From Sphingomonas sp. Leaf21 (GTDB taxonomy: Bacteria; Pseudomonadota; Alphaproteobacteria; Sphingomonadales; Sphingomonadaceae), in assembly GCF_916858675.1 (NCBI RefSeq), contig NZ_CAKASM010000002.1, positions 186,001-250,000 of the forward strand: a DNA stretch of 64,000 nucleotides. Reading direction: 5' to 3'. The notes under the pieces are model-generated. The model saw only the letters and a program-made list of their open reading frames with translations. It did not search any database and had not been told where the DNA came from. The position numbers were made by a program, and so were the translations under genes. This document shows, piece by piece, positions 27,693-35,592 of the stretch; the stretch's first letter is position 1, and each line of letters opens with the position of its first letter.

Positions 27693-28109
27693 ATGGTGGC
27701 GACGATGATGGCCATGCTGATGATGGCGGTGCCCGGTCAGGCCCCGCCGCCGGTGCCACCGCCGCAGCCGGTATCGCCATCGCCACCGCCGTCGGTAGAG
27801 TCGATCATGACCCGGACTCGCGCGGCCAGCGGCGTCCAGACCCGCTGCGTCTATAATCCCGATTCGACCGACGTCACCGTCTGCGGCCGCCGCAACGCCG
27901 ATCGCTTCCGCTATCCCTTCGAGGTCCGGCCCGAACCCGGCGATCCCCGCCATGAAGGGGTGTCCGAGGAACGGACCCGGCTGTTGGCGCGGAGCAATCC
28001 GGTCAAGGATATGTCGCCCTTCCTCGTCGGCGGTGGCTTCGCCGGGGTGACGATGGAGACCAACCCCCGCAGCGGCGGCGGCCCGACGCTGCGCAAGCCC
28101 GCGCCCTGA
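27693..28109 (+). CDS. Small secreted VCGRR-motif protein 1
   Basis: A 138-residue protein with a Met-rich hydrophobic leader (MMAMLMMAVPG) and a Pro-rich linker. The mature part has DVTVCGRRNADRFRYPF followed by an acidic/Pro segment. The motif, V-C-G-R-R-x-A-D, recurs in the next gene, so the two are probably related. GGGAGGG precedes the ATG by 4-8 bases. Proteins with this motif are familiar as uncharacterised secreted proteins of sphingomonads, but no function is known to me. Confidence 0.65.
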   Translation: MVATMMAMLMMAVPGQAPPPVPPPQPVSPSPPPSVESIMTRTRAASGVQTRCVYNPDSTDVTVCGRRNADRFRYPFEVRPEPGDPRHEGVSEERTRLLARSNPVKDMSPFLVGGGFAGVTMETNPRSGGGPTLRKPAP

Positions 28110-28122
28110 CGGAGATGTGCCG

Positions 28123-28557
28123 ATGCTCGCGCTGTTGCTGATCGCCCTGCAGGCGACCCCCGCCTCTCCCCCGCCCGCCGCGCCGGGGACGGAGCGCTTC
28201 TCGATCCTGGCGAAGGATCCCTGTCCGGCGTCCGCCGGAACCGTGGAGGACGTGGTCGTCTGCGGGCGTCGTCAGGCGGACGATCGCATCCCCGTCGTCC
28301 CGGACGAGGTGCCGGCGGGGCCCGTCCCATCCAATCCGGAGATGACCGGGGCCGGCGCGCTGCGGGCGTCGGGCACGCCATGCGCGGCGAGCCAGTGGGG
28401 ATGCCAGACGGGGTTCAACATCCTCGCGCCCGCACTCTTGCTCGCCAACGAGGCGCGGATCGGGATCAGCAAGCTGGCCGACAAGGCCCGCGACAAGAGC
28501 AACCGCGTCCCCATCGCGCTCGACGGCCCGGGCCCCCAAGGGCATCTCGAACCCTGA
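28123..28557 (+). CDS. Small secreted VCGRR-motif protein 2
   Basis: A 144-residue protein with signal peptide MLALLLIALQATPA, a Pro-rich linker and EDVVVCGRRQADDRIPVVP near residues 43-61. Two more cysteines (TPCAASQWGCQTG) lie near residues 88-95. The ATG at 28123 has GGAG eight bases upstream; a GTG two codons earlier is too close to that site. It starts 13 bases after the previous gene, so the two are probably cotranscribed. Function unknown. Confidence 0.65.
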   Translation: MLALLLIALQATPASPPPAAPGTERFSILAKDPCPASAGTVEDVVVCGRRQADDRIPVVPDEVPAGPVPSNPEMTGAGALRASGTPCAASQWGCQTGFNILAPALLLANEARIGISKLADKARDKSNRVPIALDGPGPQGHLEP

Positions 28558-28568
28558 GGCCGCCCTCC

Positions 28569-28700
28569 TCCCTCCCCAGGCGCGCCTGGGGAGGGGGACC
28601 GCCGCGCAGCGGTGGTGGAGGGGCGCGACGGACCGGCCCCGCCCCTCCACCACGCCCTGCGGACGCGGTCCCCCTCCCCATCTGACGATGGGGAGGAAGG
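28569..28700. repeat. Inverted pair of family B repeats
   Basis: Two copies of a roughly 60-base element in inverted orientation. Each has a hairpin (CCTCCCC...GGGGAGG), then GGGACCGC or its complement, a second short stem, and GGTGGTGGAGGGGC. The left copy reads forward, the right copy reads backward. The same element pairs at 45395-45554 and 46967-47104. This is the layout of a bacterial interspersed mosaic element. It fills the gap between two convergent genes. Confidence 0.75.
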
Positions 28701-28708
28701 GGGATCGC

Positions 28709-29278
28709 TTAGGCCCTCACCTGTCGCTTGGCGCGCGCTCTGGCCGAGGGCGGTGGGGTGAACCAGTCGGCCAGCGTCAGTCCGGTCTGCGCCATCGCGC
28801 GAAGCACCACCTGTCCCGCCGCGCGCGCGTCGCTCAGCGCGTCGTGATGCCGGTGTTCCAGTTCGAGGAAACCCGCCAGCGTATTGAGCTTGTGGTTGGG
28901 CAGGTCGGGCCAGGCTCGCCGCGCGATCGTCACGCTGTCCAGCCAGCGCGCGGCGATCGGAGGCAGGGCGTCCCGCTCGCACGCACGGCCCAGCGCGCCC
29001 TTGTCGAATCCCGAATGCGCGACGGTCACCCGCCCCGCCAGATGGCCCGCCAGTTCGGCATGAAGATGCGCGAACGTCGGCTTGCCCAGCACATGCTCGG
29101 CGGTGATGCCATGGATACCGATATTGAACAGGCTGAACTCGTCGCACGGGTCGACCAGCGTCTCATAGGCCAGCACCTCGACCCCCGCCGCATAGCCGAC
29201 GATGCCGATCTGGCAGATGCTGCTGGTGCGCGAACAGGCGGTCTCGACGTCGACGACCACGAAATCGGGGGAGATCAT
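28709..29278 (-). CDS. DnaQ-like 3'-5' exonuclease (DEDDh)
   Basis: A 189-residue exonuclease of the DEDDh superfamily. Exo I is VVDVETA at residues 8-14, exo II includes VAHSGFDKGAL near residue 85, and exo III is HHDALSDAR near residue 145, with the His four residues before the Asp that defines DEDDh. Enzymes of this size act in DNA repair, proofreading or RNA turnover; the substrate cannot be told. It is not the polymerase III epsilon gene by neighbourhood. Confidence 0.88.
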   Translation of the reverse strand: MISPDFVVVDVETACSRTSSICQIGIVGYAAGVEVLAYETLVDPCDEFSLFNIGIHGITAEHVLGKPTFAHLHAELAGHLAGRVTVAHSGFDKGALGRACERDALPPIAARWLDSVTIARRAWPDLPNHKLNTLAGFLELEHRHHDALSDARAAGQVVLRAMAQTGLTLADWFTPPPSARARAKRQVRA

Positions 29279-29401
29279 CCCGCGTATTTAGCGAGATACG
29301 CCGCCTCAAGCAATAAAAGGTCGCGGTCAGGCTCGACAGCGACCATTTCTATCCGCTACCCGCCGAGGCTCTGTGAATGCTGAGGGTACGGGATTTCGAT
29401 T

Positions 29402-30691
29402 ATGGGTGACGCATTGCGGGTGGCATTGGCGGGACTCGGCACGGTGGGCGGCGGCGTCATCCGCCTGCTCGATGCGAACCGCGAGCTGATTACCCGGCGT
29501 GCCGGTCGCCCGATCGAGATCGTCGCCGTCTCCGCGCGCGACCGGACCAAGGACCGGGGCGTCGATCTGTCGCGCTTCGAATGGGTCGACGACACCGCCG
29601 CGCTCGCCGCGCTCCCCGATGCCGATGTGGTGGTCGAGCTGATCGGCGGCTCGGACGGCCCCGCGCTCACGCTGGCGCGGACCGCATTGGACGCCGGGCG
29701 CGGCTTCGTCACGGCCAACAAGGCGATGCTGGCGCATCACGGGCTCGAACTGGCGCGGAAGGCGGAAGCCGCGAACGCCGCGCTCAAGTTCGAGGCGGCG
29801 GTGGCGGGTGGCATCCCGGTCATCAAGGGGCTTCGCGAAGGCGCGGCGGCGAACGCCATCGCGCGGGTCTATGGCATCCTCAACGGCACCTGCAATTTCA
29901 TCCTGTCCAAGATGGAGGCGGAAGGTCGCGACTTCGCCGAGGTGCTCGCCGAGGCGCAGGCGCTCGGTTATGCGGAGGCGGATCCCAGCTTCGACATCGA
30001 CGGTGTCGACGCCGCGCACAAGCTGTCGATCCTGGCCGCGATCGCCTTCGGCACCCAGCCCGCGTTCAAGGATGTCGCGGTCGGCGGCGTCCGTCATGTG
30101 CTCGCCGCCGATATCGCGCAGGCGGCATCGCTCGGCTACCGCGTCCGGCTGGTCGGCGTGGCCGAGGAGGGGGCGAACGGCCTGTTCCAGCGGGTGCATC
30201 CCCATCTGGTGCCGCTCGACCATCCGCTGGCGCATGTCACCGGCTCGACCAATGCGGTCGTCGCGGAGGGCAATTTCGTCGGCCGCCTGCTGTTCCAGGG
30301 CGCGGGCGCGGGCGACGGCCCGACCGCCAGCGCGGTCGTCGCCGACCTGATCGACATCGCGCGCGGCGAATATGGCGCGTCCTTCGCCATGCCCGCCCAT
30401 GAACTGACCGAGGCGGCCAGGGCGGACAGCGGCGAGCGGCGCGGGCGCGCCTATCTGCGCTTCACGGTGCAGGACAAGGTCGGCGTGCTGGCCGAGATCG
30501 CGGCGGCGATGCGCGACGCGGGCGTCTCGATCGAAAGCCTGATCCAGCGTGGCGAGGCGGCGGACGGCGGCGTGATGATCGCGATCGTCACGCATGAGGG
30601 GCCGGAGCGTGCGGTGGCGCAGGCGCTGGAGCGGTTGCGCGGGAGCCAGAGCCTGGTGGGGCAGCCCTTGTTGATGCATATTTTGGGGTGA
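29402..30691 (+). CDS. hom: Homoserine dehydrogenase
   Basis: Reduces aspartate semialdehyde to homoserine, the branch to threonine and methionine. 429 residues, the single-function type with a C-terminal ACT regulatory domain (about residues 348-429, VQDKVGVLAEIAAAMRDAGVSIESL). The Rossmann motif GLGTVGGGV is near residue 11, VTANKAMLAHHG near residue 103 and GILNGTCNFIL near residue 158. ACT domains in this family usually give threonine feedback. A GAGGGTACGGG stretch precedes the ATG. A hairpin GGTCGC/GCGACC lies upstream but no known riboswitch was recognised. Confidence 0.96.
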   Translation: MGDALRVALAGLGTVGGGVIRLLDANRELITRRAGRPIEIVAVSARDRTKDRGVDLSRFEWVDDTAALAALPDADVVVELIGGSDGPALTLARTALDAGRGFVTANKAMLAHHGLELARKAEAANAALKFEAAVAGGIPVIKGLREGAAANAIARVYGILNGTCNFILSKMEAEGRDFAEVLAEAQALGYAEADPSFDIDGVDAAHKLSILAAIAFGTQPAFKDVAVGGVRHVLAADIAQAASLGYRVRLVGVAEEGANGLFQRVHPHLVPLDHPLAHVTGSTNAVVAEGNFVGRLLFQGAGAGDGPTASAVVADLIDIARGEYGASFAMPAHELTEAARADSGERRGRAYLRFTVQDKVGVLAEIAAAMRDAGVSIESLIQRGEAADGGVMIAIVTHEGPERAVAQALERLRGSQSLVGQPLLMHILG

Positions 30692-30702
30692 TCGCGGGGG
30701 AG

Positions 30703-30914
30703 GTCTCGGTGAGACCCCGTGCCCTCCCCCAACCCCTCCCGCTTGCGGGAGGGGAGTTTTAACGGGTGCCCCTCCCGCAGGCGGGGGGGGGGACTTTTAA
30801 CGGGTGCCCTCCCGCTGGCGGGAGGGGAGCCTTGTTGGAAGAATTCGAAACCTCGGTCTTGCCGCTCCCCTCCCGCAGGCGGGAGGGGCTGGGGGAGGGC
30901 GGTGTCTCACCGAG
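30703..30914. repeat. Composite palindromic array, family A
   Basis: The array is bounded by inverted copies of GTCTCGGTGAGAC (30703-30714) and GTCTCACCGAG (30903-30914). Inside are at least four CCCTCCCGC-NN-GCGGGAGG palindromes, two of them in a tandem duplication of about 38 bases carrying TTTTAACGGGTGCC (30757-30770 and 30795-30808). A run of ten Gs lies at 30783-30792. It separates the convergent hom and 2OG oxygenase genes. Confidence 0.78.
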
Positions 30915-30929
30915 CCCGCCCCCCGACAC

Positions 30930-31886
30930 TCACTTCTTGATCAAACCGATCTCCACCAGCCGCTCGAACAGATAGTCGTGCGCGGTGATCGGCTCCGGAT
31001 AGCGATCGTGATGCGCGTCGGTGATCGTCCCCGGCAGCGTCTTGATGAGGAAATCGGGCGCCGGATGCAGGAAGAACGGCATCGAGTAGCGCGAGAAGCC
31101 GCGCCGCTCGACCGGCGGGTTGACGACCCGGTGGGTGGTCGAGGGCAGGACATGGTTGGTCAGCCGCTGCAGCATGTCGCCGACATTGACGACCATCGCT
31201 CCCTCGGGCGGCCGGATCGCCAGCCACTCGCCCGAATCGCGGTCGAGCAGTTCCAGCCCCGCCTCCTCGGCTCCGAGCAGGAGGGTGATGAGATTGATGT
31301 CTTCATGCGCCCCCGCCCGCACGCCCTCGGCATCGGCGGGGATCGGCGGATAGTGGAGCAGGCGCAGCACCGAATTGCCGTCCTTCACCGCCGGATCGAA
31401 CCAGTGCGGATCGAGCTTCAGGTGACACGCGATCGCCGAGAGCAGCCGGTCGCCCGCCTTGTCGAACGCGGAGAACAGCGCGATGAAATCCTCGCGGAAG
31501 CCCTCCGGCCGCTCGGGCCAGATATTGGCGGGCATCCGGTCGGCATAACCATGCCCCTCGGGCAGTTCGCGGCCGACATGCCAGAATTCCTTGAGGTCGA
31601 CGACCTTGGCATCCTTGGCGATCTCGGTCTTGAACGGCGTATAGCCGCGCGCGCCACCGCCGCCGGGGACGTGATAGCGGCGCTTTTCGTCCTCGGGCAG
31701 GTCGAACAGCGCGCGGGTCTGCGTCCAGGCGCGGTCGATCAGGTCGGCGGGCACCCCGTGATCCGCGACGATGGCGAAGCCGAAGCGCTCGAAAGAACCC
31801 CCGAGCGCGGCGGCAAAGCCCTCCGGATCGCGGTCCTGATCGGCGAGGCTGAGGGTCGGAACCTCGGCGGAGCGGGTGTCGGTCAT
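30930..31886 (-). CDS. Isopenicillin-N-synthase-like 2OG-Fe(II) oxygenase
   Basis: A 318-residue non-haem iron oxygenase of the IPNS/2OG family. The N-terminal DIOX_N half has FGFAIVADHGVPADLIDRAW; the C-terminal jelly roll has the iron-binding H-x-D-like AHEDINLIT (His and Asp) and the distal His in PSTTHRVVNP, with the 2-oxoglutarate-binding R-x-S in RYSMPFF. All metal ligands are present, so it should be active. The substrate is not known; related bacterial proteins act on varied small molecules. It ends near the repeat array; upstream a TATAGT hexamer on the minus strand is a likely -10 about 35 bases before the ATG. Confidence 0.9.
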   Translation of the reverse strand: MTDTRSAEVPTLSLADQDRDPEGFAAALGGSFERFGFAIVADHGVPADLIDRAWTQTRALFDLPEDEKRRYHVPGGGGARGYTPFKTEIAKDAKVVDLKEFWHVGRELPEGHGYADRMPANIWPERPEGFREDFIALFSAFDKAGDRLLSAIACHLKLDPHWFDPAVKDGNSVLRLLHYPPIPADAEGVRAGAHEDINLITLLLGAEEAGLELLDRDSGEWLAIRPPEGAMVVNVGDMLQRLTNHVLPSTTHRVVNPPVERRGFSRYSMPFFLHPAPDFLIKTLPGTITDAHHDRYPEPITAHDYLFERLVEIGLIKK

Positions 31887-31956
31887 GGCAATATGTCCAG
31901 AAAATCCAGAAAACTGTCATCACTATAGCGCGCCCGGCCCATCGGAACAGGGTGCG

Positions 31957-32451
31957 TCATCCACCCAATGTCATGACCCCGGTCGATCGATCGCCGCCCG
32001 CCGGGCGCAGGTCGAGCCGGAAGGGCTTCTCCTCCGCCGTCTTGCCGACCAGCACGCCGCCGTCGTCGGTCAGGGTGAAGTCCGCCTCGCCCATCTTGTC
32101 CCGGAACCAGCTTCGCACGGTCGCCGGGTCCGCCGGGCTGTCGAAGGTCATCATGAACGCCTTGTCGCGGCCATTGCCGACATCGACGTTGCGAATGGTC
32201 GAGCCGGGATAGAGATGCACGCCGTTCAGCTCGAAATCATCGGCCTCCAGCGACATTTTCGGAAGCTTGAACGCGCCCTGGAAGCCCGGCAGCGCAAGCT
32301 TCACTTCGCCGGACTTGCCGTCGACGGACGCCAGTGTGTCACCGTCCGCGCTGTTGATCGTGACCGAGGTGCCCTGGGGGCGGTCGCAGCCCGACAGGGC
32401 AAGCGCGGCGAACAGCGGCAGGGCCGGTCCGATGCGGTATGGAAAGATCAT
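31957..32451 (-). CDS. Predicted lipoprotein, unknown function
   Basis: A 164-residue lipoprotein: leader MIFPYRIGPALPLFAALA and lipobox LSGC at residues 19-22. The mature part has two short beta-rich segments, the second with DFTLTDDGGVLVGKTAEEKPFRLDLRP. The ATG at 32451 has GGGAG about 9 bases upstream. A frame opposite the MFS gene extends it upstream but is an antisense shadow. The function is not recognised. It stands alone, tail toward the oxygenase gene. Confidence 0.75.
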   Translation of the reverse strand: MIFPYRIGPALPLFAALALSGCDRPQGTSVTINSADGDTLASVDGKSGEVKLALPGFQGAFKLPKMSLEADDFELNGVHLYPGSTIRNVDVGNGRDKAFMMTFDSPADPATVRSWFRDKMGEADFTLTDDGGVLVGKTAEEKPFRLDLRPAGGDRSTGVMTLGG

Positions 32452-32640
32452 GGCGGCAAACTCCCTTGCATACCCTGTTGATCCAATACGGCGATTTGCA
32501 GGTCTTGGGCCGGGGATGCTGTCGACGCGCTGAACGTCGCGCCGTTCCTGGGGGCATGACCTTTCCTGGCCAACGGGATCGCCCTTCGGATCGTTTCGCG
32601 GGTTCCCCTGGCGGTCCGATCCCACTAAGGGACAGCCATC

Positions 32641-33888
32641 ATGTCCGAATCCCGTTCCGCTGCTCCGGTGGCGTCCGTCGTGGCGGAGCCGCCCGGCGCG
32701 CCGATCGGCTTTGTCGAGTTCGTCCTTCTCATCGCGGCGCTGATGGCGTTGACCGCGCTCGGCATCGATTCGATGCTCCCCGCGCTGCCCGCCATGGGGG
32801 AAAGCCTCCATGCGTCGCCCGCCGCGCGGCCGTTCGTCGTCACCGCCTTCCTGATCGGCTTCGGCGTGGCGCAGCTCGTCCATGGGCCACTTGCCGATCG
32901 CTATGGGCGGCGGCGGGTGCTGATCGTCGCGCTCGTCATCTACGTCATCGCCAATGGCGCGGCGGCGGTGTCGGCCAGCTTCCCGCTGCTGCTCGTCGCG
33001 CGGGTCTGCGCGGGTGCGGCGATCGCCGCCACGCGGGTGGCGACGGTGGCGCTGGTCCGCGACTGCTATCACGGGCGCGCGATGGCGCAGGTGATGTCGA
33101 TCGCCTTCATGGTGTTCATGATCGTGCCGATCCTCGCCCCGGCATTCGGTGAGCTGGTCCTGCTGTTTGGCAACTGGCGGCTGATCTTCTGGACCATCGC
33201 GGGGCTGGCGACGCTGGTGCTCATCTGGTTCTCGGTCCGGATGCCCGAGACCCTGGCGCCCGAGGCGCAACAGCCCATCTCGCTGCCGCGAATCCTCGGC
33301 GGCTGGCGCGAGACGGTGAGCGACCGGTTGTCGCTCGGCTATACGCTCGCGGCGACCGCATTGATGGCGGCGCTCTACGGCTATCTCAATTCGGTCCAGC
33401 CGATCATGGCGGTGACCTTCGGGCGCGAGAAGCTGCTCGCGCTGATCTTCGCCACGACCTCGGTCACGATGGCGGCGGCGAACCTGCTCAACTCGCGGAT
33501 CGTCATGCGGCTGGGCACGCGGGTGATCAGCCATAGCGCGGTCACCATCCTGATCCTCGTATCGGCGATCCATCTGGGCGTGGCGCATGTCCGGGGCGAT
33601 TCGCTGATCGTCTTCGCGGTGCTGCAGGCGATCACCATGGCGTGCTTCGGCCTGGCGACCTCCAACTTCTCGTCGATGGCGATGGAGAATATGGGGCGGA
33701 TCGCCGGAACCGCGTCGAGCGTGCAGGGCTTCACCAGCGTCACGATCGGCTCGCTGATCGGGGCGGGGATCGGCCAGGCGTTCGATTCGACCACGCGGCC
33801 GCTGACGCTGGGCTTCCTCGTCGCCGGGTGCGTGGCCTTCGCGGTGGTGTTCCTGACCGAGCGCGGGCGGATGTTCCGCCCGACCTGA
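32641..33888 (+). CDS. Bcr/CflA-type MFS multidrug exporter
   Basis: A 415-residue inner-membrane protein with 12 predicted membrane segments, of the DHA1 (Bcr/CflA) drug:H+ antiporter group. Motif A is GPLADRYGRRRVL near residues 82-94 and motif C-like packing lies in the fifth segment (MVFMIVPILAPAFGE). The substrate is unknown. AAGGGA lies 8 bases upstream of the ATG within CTAAGGGACAGCC; the CTAAGG could also act as a -10 element. Confidence 0.92.
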   Translation: MSESRSAAPVASVVAEPPGAPIGFVEFVLLIAALMALTALGIDSMLPALPAMGESLHASPAARPFVVTAFLIGFGVAQLVHGPLADRYGRRRVLIVALVIYVIANGAAAVSASFPLLLVARVCAGAAIAATRVATVALVRDCYHGRAMAQVMSIAFMVFMIVPILAPAFGELVLLFGNWRLIFWTIAGLATLVLIWFSVRMPETLAPEAQQPISLPRILGGWRETVSDRLSLGYTLAATALMAALYGYLNSVQPIMAVTFGREKLLALIFATTSVTMAAANLLNSRIVMRLGTRVISHSAVTILILVSAIHLGVAHVRGDSLIVFAVLQAITMACFGLATSNFSSMAMENMGRIAGTASSVQGFTSVTIGSLIGAGIGQAFDSTTRPLTLGFLVAGCVAFAVVFLTERGRMFRPT

Positions 33889-33904
33889 GCGTGGCCAGCG
33901 GCGG

Positions 33905-33930
33905 GGAACCGCCCGGCCCGCCGCACCGTT
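33905..33930 (+). promoter_or_regulatory. EcfG-type general-stress promoter
   Basis: GGAAC (33905-33909), a 17-base spacer, then CGTT (33927-33930). This is the -35/-10 consensus of EcfG, the alphaproteobacterial general-stress sigma factor. The start codon of the acidic protein follows 31 bases after the CGTT, a normal leader length. Confidence 0.7.
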
Positions 33931-33961
33931 CCTCCCCTGACACCGAGCACAGGAGGCAAAG

Positions 33962-34303
33962 ATGGGCGGACATCAGGTTCCCAGCCAGGGACCCGGCGAC
34001 GACGGCTGGGACGAGGAAGGCTATGACGAGAGCCAGCGCGCCGAAATCCTGGAGGCGACGCGCAACGGCCCGACCGATGGCGTGCTGCTGACCGATATCG
34101 AACCCGATCTGGGCGACGATACGGTAGAGGACGAGCCGATCGGCGAGCTCGACATGGACTCCGAAGAGGTCGGGACCAGCGACGCGTCGGTCGACATGGA
34201 TGCCGACGACGTCGACGAGGACGATCTTCAGGAGGATTTCGAGGACGACACGGTCGCCGACGGCGATATCGACGAAGCCGACGACACCGCGCTTCGGCCA
34301 TGA
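33962..34303 (+). CDS. Strongly acidic, likely disordered protein
   Basis: A 113-residue protein with no signal peptide or membrane segment; roughly a third of the residues are Asp or Glu, clustered in the second half (DMDADDVDEDDLQEDFEDD). AGGAGG lies 5-6 bases before the ATG. It is probably disordered. An EcfG-type promoter lies directly upstream and the next gene overlaps by 4 bases (ATGA). Function unknown; small acidic proteins of stress regulons can bind cations or basic proteins, but nothing here shows that. Confidence 0.7.
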   Translation: MGGHQVPSQGPGDDGWDEEGYDESQRAEILEATRNGPTDGVLLTDIEPDLGDDTVEDEPIGELDMDSEEVGTSDASVDMDADDVDEDDLQEDFEDDTVADGDIDEADDTALRP

Positions 34304-34626
34304 CGCGCTTGCCCGTGGCCCTGGCGGCGGGCGGGATCGTGCTGGTCGGTTGCTCGACCATGCCCGATCCCCGCGCGGCCATGCCGCCGATGATCTCCAC
34401 CACGTTCCAGTGCGAAAATGGCAGCCGCTTCTGGGTGCGGTTCGACAATCGCGACGATACCGCCTTGCTGCGTCTCGATGGCGATCTGGAGGTGCGGATG
34501 ACCGGCGAACCGGTCGCCTCGGGGATCCATTACCAAGGTTTCGGCCATGACCTTCGCGGCAAGCGGGGTGAGGTGGTTTTGACACGCCCCACCGGCGATT
34601 CGCTTCGCTGCACCGCAATGCGTTAA
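34300..34626 (+). CDS. MliC-like lipoprotein (C-type lysozyme inhibitor domain)
   Basis: A 108-residue lipoprotein with lipobox LVGC (residues 15-18). The mature domain follows the MliC/PliC pattern: F-x-C-E-N-G near residue 36, a beta-hairpin with LEVRMTG, ASGIHYQGFGHDLRGKRGEVVL near residue 74 and a final L-R-C, so the two domain cysteines that form the disulfide are present. MliC proteins inhibit host or predator C-type lysozyme at the envelope. The Lys-Gly core is changed (RGKRGE where WGKG is usual). Coupled to the acidic gene and so likely under the same EcfG promoter. Confidence 0.75.
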   Translation: MTRLPVALAAGGIVLVGCSTMPDPRAAMPPMISTTFQCENGSRFWVRFDNRDDTALLRLDGDLEVRMTGEPVASGIHYQGFGHDLRGKRGEVVLTRPTGDSLRCTAMR

Positions 34627-34865
34627 CGATATTCGGACAAACCCGGCCGAAAAATGGCGGAAATCCGCGGTCGCCTCATTCTGCCCCATTCTGCCCCAAT
34701 TGGTTCATCCGGGTGACAGGAACTGTGGCATTTCCAACACAGCAGACCAGAAGCCGACCAAAAATCGCGTTTGGCGTGCAACCCCTGACGATTTGACCGG
34801 TTAAGCGGGCCTGGGCTGAGCGGTCGTACCGCCGCCCCACATAGAATAAGAGAAGGGTATCTCAC

Positions 34866-35498
34866 ATGCGTAAGCTTTCCCTCGTCGCCGCCGCGGCGGC
34901 TGCGTTCGTCGCCGTGCCTGCCATGGCGCAGGACATGAACACCACCGACACGACGGCGGCTCCGGCCCCCGCCGCGACCGCTCCCGACGGCACCCGCGCC
35001 TTCGGTATCGAGCCCTATGTCGCGATCATGGGTGGTTGGGAGCAGTTCGATCGCCAGTCGGTCGCCGGTATCCCCGCGCAGCCCAAGGGCTATAACCTGG
35101 ACGGCGCGCTGGTCGAGGGCATCGTCGGCGCCAACATCCCGCTGGGCCCCGTGTTCGTCGGTGCCGAAGGTTCGGTCGCCAAGGGCGTGTCGGGCGACAT
35201 CGACTGGCAGTATGGCGCCTATGGCCGCGCGGGCTTCCGCGCCGGTGAGAGCGGCCTGTTCTACGGCAAGGTCGGCTATCGCTGGAACAACTTCCACAAC
35301 TTCGCGCCGGGCGTCGCGGGTGACCTGAACCGCGACTATCACGGCACCGTGTACGGCGTTGGCGCGGAAGTCGGCCCCAAGGACATCGGTCTGGGCGGCC
35401 TGACCGGCAATTCGGGTCTGCGCCTCCGTATGGAAGTCTCGACCTTCGACGACGCGCATTCGTTCCGCCCGATGGCGGGTGTCGTCGCACACTTCTGA
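34866..35498 (+). CDS. Outer-membrane beta-barrel protein
   Basis: A 210-residue OmpX/opacity-like barrel protein. Signal peptide MRKLSLVAAAAAAFVAVPAMA-Q, a short Ala/Pro/Thr linker, then alternating beta strands (FVGAEGSVAKGVSG, YGAYGRAGFRAGESGLFYGKVGYRW) and a C-terminal Phe (VVAHF). AGAAGGG precedes the ATG. A strong terminator follows at 35527. The role could be structural or adhesive; not determinable. Confidence 0.85.
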   Translation: MRKLSLVAAAAAAFVAVPAMAQDMNTTDTTAAPAPAATAPDGTRAFGIEPYVAIMGGWEQFDRQSVAGIPAQPKGYNLDGALVEGIVGANIPLGPVFVGAEGSVAKGVSGDIDWQYGAYGRAGFRAGESGLFYGKVGYRWNNFHNFAPGVAGDLNRDYHGTVYGVGAEVGPKDIGLGGLTGNSGLRLRMEVSTFDDAHSFRPMAGVVAHF

Positions 35499-35526
35499 TC
35501 CCTGTCGGATCCAGTTGGCGTAAAGG

Positions 35527-35560
35527 AACGGGGTTCGGCAGCGATGCCGGACCCCGTTTT
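35527..35560 (+). terminator. Rho-independent terminator after barrel protein
   Basis: AACGGGGTTCGGC (35527-35539) pairs with GCCGGACCCCGTT (35546-35558) across a 6-base loop, with one G-T wobble, followed by TTCT. A 13-base stem, a convincing intrinsic terminator. Confidence 0.88.
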
Positions 35561-35592
35561 CTATGCGCGTCGCACATCCCATATCGGGGTCG

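Noticed and set aside
29319..29344. Riboswitch upstream of homoserine dehydrogenase
   Set aside because: Only a simple GGTCGC/GCGACC hairpin is seen; no SAM-II, SAM-V or other known aptamer pattern could be matched.
30703..30914. CRISPR-like array of palindromic repeats
   Set aside because: Repeat lengths and spacings are irregular, spacers are themselves repeat parts, and no cas gene is near.
34715..34745. EcfG promoter before the outer-membrane barrel gene
   Set aside because: GGAAC is present but no GTT lies 16-17 bases downstream.
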